DNA from: Myxococcus guangdongensis
Lineage (GTDB): Bacteria; Myxococcota; Myxococcia; Myxococcales; Myxococcaceae
Length of the DNA stretch: 64,000 nt
Direction of reading: 5' to 3'
Assembly (NCBI RefSeq): GCF_024198255.1
Contig: NZ_JAJVKW010000005.1
Coordinates: 558,001 to 622,000 of the forward strand
A program made the position numbers and the translations under genes. The notes under the pieces are model-generated. The model did no database searches. It was not told the origin of the DNA and worked only from the letters and a program-made list of their open reading frames with translations. This document shows positions 1 to 9,666 of this stretch, in pieces. Position 1 is the first letter of the stretch. Every line of letters starts with the position of its first letter.

Positions 1-191
1 AAGCGCGCGATGTCGTGACGGCTGGCCGCCACGGACATGTACTCCATGCCGCAGCAGGCGGTGGCGTACGGGTAGGTGAACAGCGAGTACTTACGGGCCC
101 AACCCAGGCCCTTGGAGACCATCCGCTGGAAGAAGCCCATGGCCTCGTCGCGGCGGGTCGTCAGCACTGGAGCGATGTCTGCATCAGCCAT
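1..191 (-). CDS. nuoB: NADH-quinone oxidoreductase subunit B, N-terminal part (cut by window edge)
   Basis: The frame runs off the left edge of the window and encodes about 63 N-terminal residues ending inside the NuoB signature. The YATACCGMEYM stretch carries the tandem cysteines that ligate cluster N2 in complex I. NuoB is the peripheral-arm subunit that passes electrons to ubiquinone. The start is the ATG at 191, six bases downstream of the nuoA stop, which is the standard nuoA-nuoB order. The rest of the nuo operon should continue to the left. The identity is firm; only the missing 3' end is unknown. Confidence 0.95.
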   Translation of the reverse strand, partial: MADADIAPVLTTRRDEAMGFFQRMVSKGLGWARKYSLFTYPYATACCGMEYMSVAASRHDIAR

Positions 192-197
192 GATGGT

Positions 198-569
198 TCA
201 GCTCTCCCAATCCAGGGCGCCCTTCTTCCACACGTAGATGAGGCCCACCACGAGGGTCACCGCGAAGACGAGCATCTCCATGTACCCGAACCAACCGAGC
301 GCCTGGAAGTTCACCGCCCAGGGGTACATGAACACGGCTTCCACGTCGAACACGATGAACAACAGCGCGACGACGTAGAACTTCACCGCGAACCGCTGAC
401 GTGCCGGGCCGCTCGACTCGGAGCCAGCCTCGAAGGCGGTCGACTTGATGGCGCTCGGGCGCTTGGGGCCCAGCCGCGCCGTGATGAAAGGAATCGCGAC
501 GCCCATGATGCCGGCAAGCAGCAGCACCACCGCCAGGGGCAGATAGGGCGAGAGGGGAGAGGGAGTCAT
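198..569 (-). CDS. nuoA: NADH-quinone oxidoreductase subunit A
   Basis: A 123-residue membrane protein with three hydrophobic helices (about residues 8-30, 62-82 and 92-112). It carries the conserved NuoA loop (KSTAFEAGSES) and the FDVEAVFMYPWA motif that lines the quinone-site region of complex I. Length matches the family (115-145 residues). It is the first gene of a nuo operon continuing into nuoB. No Shine-Dalgarno sequence precedes the ATG at 569. A promoter-like element ends about 10 bases upstream, so the transcript may be nearly leaderless. Confidence 0.95.
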   Translation of the reverse strand: MTPSPLSPYLPLAVVLLLAGIMGVAIPFITARLGPKRPSAIKSTAFEAGSESSGPARQRFAVKFYVVALLFIVFDVEAVFMYPWAVNFQALGWFGYMEMLVFAVTLVVGLIYVWKKGALDWES

Positions 570-579
570 CGCGCGCGGA

Positions 580-608
580 ACCTAATGACACCGGCTGACG
601 CATGTCAA
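580..608 (-). promoter_or_regulatory. Candidate housekeeping promoter for nuoA
   Basis: On the minus strand a perfect TTGACA (603-608) is followed, after 17 bases, by TTAGGT (580-585). The spacing is ideal for a sigma-70-type promoter but the -10 box is weak. Transcription would begin near 573, only about four bases before the nuoA ATG. Confidence 0.4.
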
Positions 609-817
609 AGGGAAAGTCCCCTGCTCGGCGCCGCAACCCCTTGAGATGACGACGAAAAGCGCGGCTTGTCCCGGCCGGGCCAGGCAGGGGGCTGGCGGAT
701 GTCTCCTCGGGTGTCCCTGGGCGGGGGCGTGTTTGACGCTCCCGGGGACGGACGCCTACCGTCGTGCGGCCCGCGCTGGCGGGCGATCAGCGCTGCACTT
801 GGGGAGAGGAAGAGGGC

Positions 818-2383
818 ATGTGGGGCCGGCTCGGCTTGCGGATGCAGGTGGCCATCGCGGTGCTGGTGCCTTGCCTCACGGTGATGGGCCTGTGCATCTG
901 GAACTTCTCCGCCCGACAGCATGAGGTGTCGGTCGACTTGCTCCAGAAGCGCGCCCGGGTGCTGGGCTCGCTGGTGGCGCAGCATCCGGCGGTGCTCCAG
1001 TGGGATGGCTCGCAGGAGGCCCAGGCGCGGCTGGAGACCGTGCTCGCGCGGGTGGAGGCGCGTGACGCCAACGGCGACGCGGGCTTCACGGTGAGCTACC
1101 AGGGGCTGCTCGGCCCGGACGGTCGCCCCGTGTACGAGTCGCTGGCACGTCTGCCGGAGCACGCGCGCGGCCCGACGGTCCGGGTGCGCGAGGGTTGTGT
1201 CACGTCGCTCATCGGCCTGCGCGAGGTGTCGCTGCGCTGCGCGAGCGGCGAGCGGACCTATGTCGTGGGCCTGGGCCTGGACGAGGCGGCGGCGTCCGTC
1301 ACGGACCTCAAGGGCTCGGTGGTGGTGGGGCTGGTGGGCGCGCTGGGCCTGGGGCTCCTCTTGGCGGTGCTCATCAGTCGGACCATCGTCGACCCGGTGT
1401 CGCAGGTGACGGAGGTGGTGCGGGACGTGGCGCGCGGCGACGTGTCGCGCATGGAGCTGGACGTGCCCGCGACGGGCGAGGTCCGGCTGATGGCGGAGTC
1501 CTTCAACAAGATGCTCGGCACGCTGCGCATCACGGTGCTGGAGCTGGTGTCGCGCACCGAGCAGCTCTCCGGCGCATCGCGGGGGTTGTTGGGCGCGTCC
1601 GCGGACCAGGAGCACGTCATCAGCCAGCAGGCGGCCTATGCGCAGCAGATCGCCGCGACGTTCGAGGAGCTGAGCCGCACGGCCGAGCAGATCTCCTCCT
1701 CCACGGAGGTGGTGGAGTCGAGCGCCCGGCGCACCCACGAGGCGGTGGCTGAGGCGATGGCCGTGGTCGCGCAGGTGGTGGCGGGCATCAACGACATCCG
1801 CACCGAGTCCAAGGGCGTGGCGGACGCCATCGTCGGCCTCAACCAGGACCTGCAGCAGGTGTCGAAGATCGCCCACGTCATCAATCAGGTGGCGGAGCGC
1901 TCGGACCTGCTCGCGCTCAACGCCGCGCTGGAGGGCACCAAGGCGGGCGAGGTGGGTCGGGGCTTCTCGCTGGTGGCCGCGGAGATGCGCAAGCTGGCGG
2001 AGAACGTGTCTGTGTCCGCGCGCGACATCGGCCGCATCGTCGAGAAGGTGCAGGACTCGGGTGAAGAGGCCGCGTCGAAGGCCCGGGTGGGCATGGCGAC
2101 GAGTGATCGCGGCGTCGAGGTCGCGGAGCAGGCGTCCTCGGTGTTCCAGCGCATCGTGGAGCTGGCGCGTGGGACGAGCGAGGCCGCGCGCCAGATTACG
2201 ATTGCGACGCGGCAGCAGCGTCAGTCGAGCGAGCAGGCCGTGCAGGGCGCGCGCAACGTGGCGGAGCTGGTGAAGCAGGGCGTGGACGCCACCGGGCGCA
2301 CCACCCGCATCGCGCAGGACCTGCAGGCGGTGGCGGAGGGGCTCACCACCGTCACCACCCGCTTCAAGACGACGCGCAGCTGA
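818..2383 (+). CDS. Methyl-accepting chemotaxis protein
   Basis: A 521-residue transmembrane chemoreceptor. TM1 (about residues 9-29) and TM2 (about 167-188) flank a periplasmic sensor region of about 135 residues. A HAMP domain (about 190-240) and a long helical signalling domain follow. The cytoplasmic tip reads RSDLLALNAALEGTKAGE followed by GRGFSLVAAEMRKLAE, the CheA/CheW-contact hairpin typical of the family. The ATG at 818 is chosen because a purine-rich SD (gagaggaagag) lies just upstream and the first transmembrane helix follows directly. No che genes lie next to it, so it is an orphan receptor whose ligand cannot be read from the sequence. Confidence 0.9.
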   Translation: MWGRLGLRMQVAIAVLVPCLTVMGLCIWNFSARQHEVSVDLLQKRARVLGSLVAQHPAVLQWDGSQEAQARLETVLARVEARDANGDAGFTVSYQGLLGPDGRPVYESLARLPEHARGPTVRVREGCVTSLIGLREVSLRCASGERTYVVGLGLDEAAASVTDLKGSVVVGLVGALGLGLLLAVLISRTIVDPVSQVTEVVRDVARGDVSRMELDVPATGEVRLMAESFNKMLGTLRITVLELVSRTEQLSGASRGLLGASADQEHVISQQAAYAQQIAATFEELSRTAEQISSSTEVVESSARRTHEAVAEAMAVVAQVVAGINDIRTESKGVADAIVGLNQDLQQVSKIAHVINQVAERSDLLALNAALEGTKAGEVGRGFSLVAAEMRKLAENVSVSARDIGRIVEKVQDSGEEAASKARVGMATSDRGVEVAEQASSVFQRIVELARGTSEAARQITIATRQQRQSSEQAVQGARNVAELVKQGVDATGRTTRIAQDLQAVAEGLTTVTTRFKTTRS

Positions 2384-2386
2384 GGG

Positions 2387-2611
2387 CTACTCGCGCTTCC
2401 AGCGGACCTGGAGCTCCAGCTCGTCCACCGCACCCTCGCGCTCGTGCTCGACGCTGAAGTACGCGTCGGCGGGCACGTGCAGCCGCTCGCCGGCCACCTG
2501 GATGCTGAACGCCTTGCCCTTCTCCAGCGCGTCCGCCAGCCGGCGCAGCTTCGCGACGAACTGCGCTCGCGGGTACGTCTTCTCGATGTCTCGCTCGGGT
2601 CGTTTCGCCAT
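2387..2611 (-). CDS. Amphi-Trp domain protein
   Basis: A 74-residue soluble protein starting MAKRPERDIEKTYPR. The pattern of a charged helix (FVAKLRRLADALEKGKAF) followed by beta strands (SIQVAGERLHVPADAYFSVEHE) and a C-terminal LELQVRWKRE strand matches the small amphi-Trp domain family. That family has no settled biochemical function. The frame extends upstream to a GTG at 2701, but the extension overlaps a terminator-like hairpin and is unlikely to be translated. It converges on the chemoreceptor gene with only three bases between the stop codons. Confidence 0.7.
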   Translation of the reverse strand: MAKRPERDIEKTYPRAQFVAKLRRLADALEKGKAFSIQVAGERLHVPADAYFSVEHEREGAVDELELQVRWKRE

Positions 2612-2684
2612 CGGCGCATCGTGCCAGCGCATGCCGGCACCGTCGAACTCCGGGCCTGTCGGAAATCGCGAGCGAGGACGACGC

Positions 2685-2720
2685 GAGGGCCCGTGAAGCA
2701 CGGTGGCTCCACGGGCCCTC
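2685..2720 (-). terminator. Terminator-like hairpin downstream of the sulfatase gene
   Basis: A perfect 11-bp inverted repeat, GAGGGCCCGTG (2685-2695) and CACGGGCCCTC (2710-2720), with a 14-base loop. It sits 16-51 bases past the sulfatase stop codon. There is no T-tract, as is common in GC-rich genomes. Confidence 0.55.
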
Positions 2721-2735
2721 AGGTCGAGCGTCCGC

Positions 2736-4403
2736 TCAGACGTGGCTCTGCTGGAAGCGATGCAGCGCCTGCTCCACTTCGTTGGCGAGCGACATCACCT
2801 GGTCGCCGACCTCGGAACGGTCGTCGCGCTGGGTCTCCTTGATCTTCTCCTTCACCCGGTCCTTCAAGTTGCCGATGGTGAGGCTGCCCGGGGCCTGGCT
2901 CGGGATGTAGTCGATGAGGCTCTCGGCGAACTTCTTCACCAGGCCCTGGGCCGGGACGAAGAGGAACATGCGCTCGCCGTACCAGCTCGTGTACATGCCG
3001 GAGAAGAGCCCCTCCTCGAACGGGTCCGAGCGCAGGTTGATGAGGTAGGGCCACGCCGGATTGAAGCGCTTGCCGCTGAACCACATGTCCGGGCCCCGGC
3101 CGTCCTGGTAGGCGAAGATGACCTTCCAGTCGTCGTAGCGCACCGCCGCGATGTTGCCGCTGTCGAGCACGTAGATGAACTCGTGCCGCCGACCCGGCTC
3201 CTTGCCCGCGAGCAGCCCGCGCTGGTCATACCCGTCCAGGTGGACGCGGAACTTCTTCTTGCCCACGGTGTGTCCCGCCTTGCACTTCTCCACCAGGTCC
3301 TCGGGGCCGCCCGCCGCCGCGACGAGGGTGGGCATCCAGTCCTCGTGGGCGAAGATGTCGTTGATGACGGTGCCCGGCTCGATGACGCCCGGCCAACGCA
3401 CCACGCAGGGCACGCGCACGCCGCCCTCCCACGTGGAGCCCTTCTCACCCCGGAAGGGCGCGTTGCCGCCGTCCGGCCAGCCCATCTTCTGCACGCCGTT
3501 GTCGGTGGAGAACACGACGATGGTGTTGTCCGCGATGCCCAGTTCCTCCAGCTTCGCGAGCAGCACGCCCACGTGGTCGTCCAGCTCCGTCATCGCGTCC
3601 GCGTAGAGCCCCTTGCCCGTCTTGTTGCGGTACTTCTCCTGGAGGAACGTCCACACGTGGGTGCGCGTCGTGTTGTGCCAGAGGAAGAACGGCTTGTTGT
3701 CCTTCGCCGCGCGCTCCATGAAGGACAGCGAGGACTTGAGGAACTCCTCGTCCACCGTCTCCATGCGCTTCTTGGTGAGCGGGCCCGTGTCCTCGATCTT
3801 CTGGCGGCCCACGCGGCCCCAGCGAGGGTCCTCCGTCGGGTCATCCCGGTCCGTGGCCCAGGTGTGCAGCACGCCGCGCGGACCGAAGCGCTCCTTGAAC
3901 GCCGGGTCCTTCGGGTAGTCGGGGCACTCGGGCTCGTTCTCCGCGTTGAGGTGGTAGAGGTTGCCGTGGAACTCGTCGAAGCCGTGCACCGTGGGCAGGT
4001 AGCGGTTCGAGTCTCCCAGGTGGTTCTTGCCGAACTGGCCACACACGTAGCCCTGCGGCTTGAGCAGCTCCGCGATGGTCGGGTCCGAGTCCTGGAGGCC
4101 GTAGTCCGCGCCCGGCATGCCGATGGTGGTGAGGCCCGTGCGCAGCGGGTTCATGCCGGTGATGAAGGCGGCGCGGCCCGCGGTGCAGCTCTGCTGCCCG
4201 TAGTAGTCCGTCATCATCGCGCCCTCGCGCGCGATGCGGTCGATGTTGGGCGTGCGGTAGCCCATCATCCCCTGGTTGTAGGCGCTGATGTTCCACAGCC
4301 CAATGTCGTCGCCCCAGATGACCAGGATGTTCGGCTTGCGCGCCGGTTGCTTGCCGTGCCCGTTGCCATTGCCGTTGCCCTTGGATTTGCCGATGAACGC
4401 CAT
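2736..4403 (-). CDS. Arylsulfatase family protein
   Basis: A 555-residue type I sulfatase that would hydrolyse sulfate esters. The N-terminal ILVIWGDDIG contributes metal-binding aspartates. The activation motif C73-T-A-G-R77 fits C-x-(P/A)-x-R, in which the cysteine is converted to formylglycine, so a formylglycine-generating enzyme is needed elsewhere in the genome. Later family features include FSTDNG and GEKGSTWEGGVRVP. A Gly/Asn-rich N-terminus replaces a recognisable signal peptide, so export is uncertain. The ATG at 4403 is preferred because the frame upstream (to 4931) looks like antisense coding of the neighbouring PHP gene. The substrate is unknown. Confidence 0.9.
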   Translation of the reverse strand: MAFIGKSKGNGNGNGHGKQPARKPNILVIWGDDIGLWNISAYNQGMMGYRTPNIDRIAREGAMMTDYYGQQSCTAGRAAFITGMNPLRTGLTTIGMPGADYGLQDSDPTIAELLKPQGYVCGQFGKNHLGDSNRYLPTVHGFDEFHGNLYHLNAENEPECPDYPKDPAFKERFGPRGVLHTWATDRDDPTEDPRWGRVGRQKIEDTGPLTKKRMETVDEEFLKSSLSFMERAAKDNKPFFLWHNTTRTHVWTFLQEKYRNKTGKGLYADAMTELDDHVGVLLAKLEELGIADNTIVVFSTDNGVQKMGWPDGGNAPFRGEKGSTWEGGVRVPCVVRWPGVIEPGTVINDIFAHEDWMPTLVAAAGGPEDLVEKCKAGHTVGKKKFRVHLDGYDQRGLLAGKEPGRRHEFIYVLDSGNIAAVRYDDWKVIFAYQDGRGPDMWFSGKRFNPAWPYLINLRSDPFEEGLFSGMYTSWYGERMFLFVPAQGLVKKFAESLIDYIPSQAPGSLTIGNLKDRVKEKIKETQRDDRSEVGDQVMSLANEVEQALHRFQQSHV

Positions 4404-4537
4404 GTGCCTGCTCCCCGTCGACCGCCGTCGGTGGACTCCGTCCGGCCCGTGGCAATGGTGCGGAGACAGGGTGGGGTGGGACGTCGTCCCCAGGGCTGGC
4501 CCAGGCGCGCGAGCGAGCGTCGCCCCAGCCCGAGGGC

Positions 4538-5356
4538 TCACGCCGTGGCGCGCGAGCGCAGCTTCGCGAACAGCTCCGGCGGCATGGCCGCGCTGCCCAG
4601 CTTGTGGTCGGCGGACACCGCCTCGCCGTGGAAGTCGCTGCCCGACGTCGGCACCAGGTCGTGCTCCTTCGCCAGCGCCAGGTACTTCTGCTTCAGCGCC
4701 GGGTTGTGGTCCGCGTGCAGCACCTCCAGCCCCGCGAGGCCCGCCTTCACCAGCTCGCGCAGCTCCATGCGCTCCACCTTCGACGAGCCCGGGTGCGCCA
4801 GCGTCGCCGTCCCGCCCGCCTTGCGGATGAGGCGGATGGCGTCCGCGCCGTCCAGCTTGAAGCGCTCCACCCACGCCATGCCCCGCGTCCCCAGGAACCG
4901 GTCGAACGCGGCCTTCATGTCCACCGCCCAACCCTGGTCCACCAACACGCGCGCCAGGTGCGGCCGCCCCAGCTGCGCGTCCCCCGCGATGGCGCGCACG
5001 TGCTCCATGCGCACGGGGAAGCCCAGCTGCTGCATCCTCGCGACCATCGCCTCCATCCGCTGCTCGCGCTCACCGCGCAGCCGCTGCGCGAAGCGCGCGA
5101 GGTCCTCGTCCTCCGGCCTCACGAAGTGACCGAGGATGTGGACCTCGCGGCCGAGCACGAAGGCGGAGATTTCGATGCCGGGCACCAGCTCCACGCCGTT
5201 GGCGAGCGCGGCGGCCTTCGCCTCGGCGAGCCCCGCCACCGTGTCGTGGTCCGTCACCGCCAACACCGTCACGCCCGCGGCCCGGGCGCGCTCGAGCAAC
5301 TGCGTGGGCGAGTACTGCCCGTCGCTGGCGGTGGTGTGGGAGTGCAGGTCGATCAC
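4538..5356 (-). CDS. PHP-domain metal-dependent phosphoesterase
   Basis: A 272-residue protein with the PHP metal-site motifs: DLHSHTTASDG at the extreme N-terminus, TDHDTV, the GIEIS strand, a conserved histidine in TLAHPGS, and SGSDFHGE near the C-terminus. Relatives include the 3',5'-nucleotide phosphatase/RNase AM (YciV-like) group, which is the most likely activity. I chose the GTG at 5356: the family begins with xIDLHxH, and GGAG lies six bases upstream. The longer frame to 5497 overlaps the rrf2-type gene. Divergent from that regulator. Confidence 0.85.
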   Translation of the reverse strand: MIDLHSHTTASDGQYSPTQLLERARAAGVTVLAVTDHDTVAGLAEAKAAALANGVELVPGIEISAFVLGREVHILGHFVRPEDEDLARFAQRLRGEREQRMEAMVARMQQLGFPVRMEHVRAIAGDAQLGRPHLARVLVDQGWAVDMKAAFDRFLGTRGMAWVERFKLDGADAIRLIRKAGGTATLAHPGSSKVERMELRELVKAGLAGLEVLHADHNPALKQKYLALAKEHDLVPTSGSDFHGEAVSADHKLGSAAMPPELFAKLRSRATA

Positions 5357-5378
5357 ATCGGTCTCCAAGGGCGAGCGG

Positions 5379-5407
5379 TTGAAAGCCGCACTGTCGCGAC
5401 CTAGGCT
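5379..5407 (+). promoter_or_regulatory. Candidate promoter for the Rrf2-type regulator
   Basis: TTGAAA (5379-5384) is followed after 17 bases by TAGGCT (5402-5407), about 35 bases before the ATG at 5442. A TCGCGA and a CCTAGG palindrome overlap the spacer and -10 region. They could be a binding site for the regulator itself or chance. Confidence 0.35.
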
Positions 5408-5441
5408 CTTCTTCAAACCACGAGCCACGTCAAGGGCGGCG

Positions 5442-5912
5442 ATGCCGCAGCATCCACTCCAGATCTCCCGGAAGATTGAATACGGACTGAGGGCCATGAC
5501 CTTCCTGGCCTCTCAGCCGCTGGAGCGAATGGTCCCCTTCCGGGAGATTGCCCGGCGCATGGATGTGCCCGAGGACTTCCTCGCCAAGATCCTCAAGGTC
5601 CTCGTCTCCCGCAAGCTCGTGCGCTCCACCCGGGGCGCCCACGGTGGCTACGCGCTGGCGCGGCCCGCGCGCGAGGTGACGTTCCTGGATGTCATCGAGG
5701 CGGTGGAAGGCCCCGTCAACGTCAACGTCTGCCAGGACACACAGCATGACGGCTGCCGGGCCACCGGAAGCTGCACCATGTACGGCGTGTGGAAGCTGGG
5801 CCAGCAGCGGATGTTGGATGTGTACCGCTCCACCACGCTGGACCGTCTGGCGATGACAGAGCTGAAGGGCTCGCCGCCTCCCGACTCGCTGCCCCTGGCC
5901 GCGCGGGCCTAG
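5442..5912 (+). CDS. Rrf2-family Fe-S cluster transcriptional regulator
   Basis: A 156-residue winged-helix regulator. The N-terminal recognition region (KIEYGLRAMTFLA, MDVPEDFLAKILKVLVSRKLVRSTRGAHGGY) is typical of IscR, NsrR and RirA relatives. Three cysteines, C97, C105 and C111, are spaced as in cluster-binding Rrf2 proteins. Such proteins sense iron-sulfur status, nitric oxide or redox stress. Which one applies here cannot be decided from the sequence. The start at 5442 gives the standard N-terminus. The small gene at 5925 and an OsmC-like gene follow on the same strand, consistent with a stress-response neighbourhood. Confidence 0.88.
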   Translation: MPQHPLQISRKIEYGLRAMTFLASQPLERMVPFREIARRMDVPEDFLAKILKVLVSRKLVRSTRGAHGGYALARPAREVTFLDVIEAVEGPVNVNVCQDTQHDGCRATGSCTMYGVWKLGQQRMLDVYRSTTLDRLAMTELKGSPPPDSLPLAARA

Positions 5913-5924
5913 AGTGCCCGGCCC

Positions 5925-6194
5925 ATGGCCAAGAAATCCGAATCGAACATCGAGAACCGGGTGTACCTCTTCGAGTCGCTCGCCAGCAGCTACGTGGCCG
6001 CGGCCTCGGAGGCGCTGGGCTCCAAGGACGCCGCCGAGCGCGAGCGCGCCCGCCGGGCCCTCGCGGAGCTGGCGTACGTCTCCTGTGTGGTGGCGGACAC
6101 CGGGGACCTGCCCCCCGAGGCCGTGCGGGAGCGGCTGCTGAGCGCGTCCGCCCCGGCGCCGAAGTCCGCGCGTCGTGGCAAGCGGAACAAGTAG
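5925..6194 (+). CDS. Small uncharacterised helical protein
   Basis: An 89-residue protein, not recognised. It has a helical core (NRVYLFESLASSYVAAASEA) with one cysteine (AYVSCVVADTG) and a strongly basic C-terminus (APKSARRGKRNK) suggestive of nucleic-acid or ribosome contact. It starts 12 bases after the Rrf2 gene stop and is probably co-transcribed with it. Codon bias matches the neighbours, so it is likely a real gene. Confidence 0.65.
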   Translation: MAKKSESNIENRVYLFESLASSYVAAASEALGSKDAAERERARRALAELAYVSCVVADTGDLPPEAVRERLLSASAPAPKSARRGKRNK

Positions 6195-6284
6195 GCGGCC
6201 TCCCCCGCGCCGTGGATGATGACGTTGCTGGAGCGCCCCTTGAGTGGTGCGCCCCGAAGTCACCCGGCCCGAGGAGAGACCGAC

Positions 6285-6719
6285 ATGAGCCAGCAACAGC
6301 CCCCCGCCACCGGCGTGGTGATGACCCTGGTCAGCCACCCCCAGTTCAAGACGCAGCTCACCCATGGCCCGTCCGCCACCGGGATGGCGACGGAGGCCCC
6401 CCGGGACAACGGCGGCACCGGCGGCAGCTTCTCCCCCACGGACCTGGTGGGCGCCGCGCTGCTGGCCTGCGCGGTGACGACGATGCACCTGTTCGCCTCG
6501 CGCGAGGGCATCTCCCTGGGCGAGGTCCGCGGCCGCGTGGAGAAGCGCATGACGCCGCCGCCGCGCCGCATCGGTGAGCTCGTCGTGGACCTGCAGATGC
6601 CCGCGGGCCTGTCCGCCGAGCACCGCGCCCGTCTGGAGCAGGTGGGCCGCGAGTGTCCGGTGGCGCGCAGCCTCCACCCGGAGCTGAAGCTGCCCATGAC
6701 GTTCAGCTACCCGGACTGA
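6285..6719 (+). CDS. OsmC/Ohr-family protein
   Basis: A 144-residue protein with the OsmC fold pattern. It has a glycine-rich loop (DNGGTGGSFSPTDLVGAALLACAVTTM) carrying the first conserved cysteine (C62) and a second cysteine (C124) in VGRECPVARSL. The pair acts in thiol-based peroxide reduction in OsmC/Ohr enzymes. The ATG at 6285 has gaggagag five bases upstream. Which subgroup (OsmC, Ohr or the YhfA-like branch) it belongs to needs a tree. Confidence 0.85.
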   Translation: MSQQQPPATGVVMTLVSHPQFKTQLTHGPSATGMATEAPRDNGGTGGSFSPTDLVGAALLACAVTTMHLFASREGISLGEVRGRVEKRMTPPPRRIGELVVDLQMPAGLSAEHRARLEQVGRECPVARSLHPELKLPMTFSYPD

Positions 6720-6746
6720 CGCGCCCGCCCGCTCGGTGTGCACGGG

Positions 6747-6775
6747 AGCCTCCTGGCCTTCGCTGCCAGGAGGCT
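6747..6775 (+). promoter_or_regulatory. Strong RNA hairpin that buries the SD of the next gene
   Basis: An 11-bp perfect stem, AGCCTCCTGGC (6747-6757) and GCCAGGAGGCT (6765-6775), with a 7-base loop. The 3' arm contains AGGAGG, the only good SD for the ATG at 6781. The hairpin lies 27 bases after the osmC-like stop, so it may end that transcript, restrict translation of the next gene, or both. Confidence 0.55.
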
Positions 6776-6780
6776 TCGTC

Positions 6781-7350
6781 ATGAAGAACCTTCGCGACGG
6801 CACCTCCAACCCGGAGAGCGGCATGGACGCGAAGCGCCTGGGCATCTACCTCAACGACCACCACGCGGGCTCCGTGGCCGGCATCGAGCTGGCCCGGCGC
6901 ACCGAGTCGGAGAACCACAGCAACCTCGTGGGCCACTTCCTGGCCACGCTCGTCCCGGAGCTGCGCGAGGACCAGCGCACGCTCGAGGCGGTGATGCGCG
7001 CGCTGGAGCTGCGAAGAGACCCCCTCAAGTCCCGCGTCGCGTGGGTGGTGGAGAAGGCCGCCCGGTTGAAGCTCAACGGCTCCTGGGTGCGCTACTCGCC
7101 GCTGAGCCGGCTGGTGGAACTGGAGGGGCTGAGCACCGCGACCGAGGGACGCCTGTCCTTGTGGGCCACGCTGGCGCGACTGCAGCGGAAGGACGCGCGG
7201 CTCGCGCCGTTCGACTTCGAGTCGCTCATCGCCCGAGGCGAGCTGCAGAAGGCCGCGCTCCAGCGCCTCAAGGCCCGTGCCTCGGACGTGGCCTTCGCGG
7301 ATGCGCCCATGGCGTTCGGCTCGGGCGAGACGGCCATCGCCAGCTACTGA
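6781..7350 (+). CDS. Uncharacterised all-helical protein
   Basis: A 189-residue soluble protein, not recognised. It looks like a helical bundle rich in Leu, Arg and Glu, with a notable motif NDHHAGSVAGIELARRTESEN near the N-terminus that recalls ferritin-like or DinB-like bundles, though no metal-site pattern can be confirmed. Start chosen at 6781 because AGGAGG lies eight bases upstream. That SD sits inside the preceding hairpin. It converges on speA. Confidence 0.6.
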   Translation: MKNLRDGTSNPESGMDAKRLGIYLNDHHAGSVAGIELARRTESENHSNLVGHFLATLVPELREDQRTLEAVMRALELRRDPLKSRVAWVVEKAARLKLNGSWVRYSPLSRLVELEGLSTATEGRLSLWATLARLQRKDARLAPFDFESLIARGELQKAALQRLKARASDVAFADAPMAFGSGETAIASY

Positions 7351-7366
7351 GGCGGTGTTGGAAACA

Positions 7367-7402
7367 CCACGCCCCCCGGCGCTTTCGCGGCGGAGGGCGT
7401 GG
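7367..7402. terminator. Bidirectional terminator-like hairpin between convergent genes
   Basis: CCACGCCC (7367-7374) pairs with GGGCGTGG (7395-7402), and the interior can pair further around a CTTTC loop. It lies in the 82-base gap between two convergent genes (ending at 7350 and 7433), the expected place for a shared terminator. Confidence 0.55.
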
Positions 7403-7432
7403 GTGCTTCGAGCGCTGGTTCCAGCAGAGACG

Positions 7433-9439
<2,007 letters not shown>

Positions 9440-9504
9440 CGGCGGTTCGAGGCTCCCTGGGAAGAGAGGGGGTGGACTCCAGGCAACTGTGGAGGGGCGC
9501 GGGA

Positions 9505-9531
9505 ACTATAGGAAAGCCCCCCGGCATTCAA
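9505..9531 (-). promoter_or_regulatory. Candidate speA promoter
   Basis: On the minus strand TATAGT (9505-9510) is a good -10 box, about 66 bases before the speA ATG. TTGAAT (9526-9531) lies 15 bases upstream of it. The short spacer makes the call tentative. Confidence 0.35.
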
Positions 9532-9666
9532 CAGCCGCCTGAAAGTGGGGCGAGCTGGCGGGCAGGCGTCCTTCCGGGGCCCCTGTCCTGGCGGGCGGAC
9601 CTTCCATCCGATTCCTACCCTTTGTCCGAAGTGTCGGGAGGACGCGTGGATAGAAGGGAAGGGTAC

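Noticed and set aside
4404..4931. N-terminal extension of the sulfatase frame by 176 codons
   Set aside because: It overlaps the PHP gene, is Gly/Arg-rich without homology pattern, and the ATG at 4403 gives a complete sulfatase.
2703..5129. An 808-codon plus-strand frame opposite the sulfatase and PHP genes
   Set aside because: A shadow frame; the minus strand has intact sulfatase and PHP motifs.
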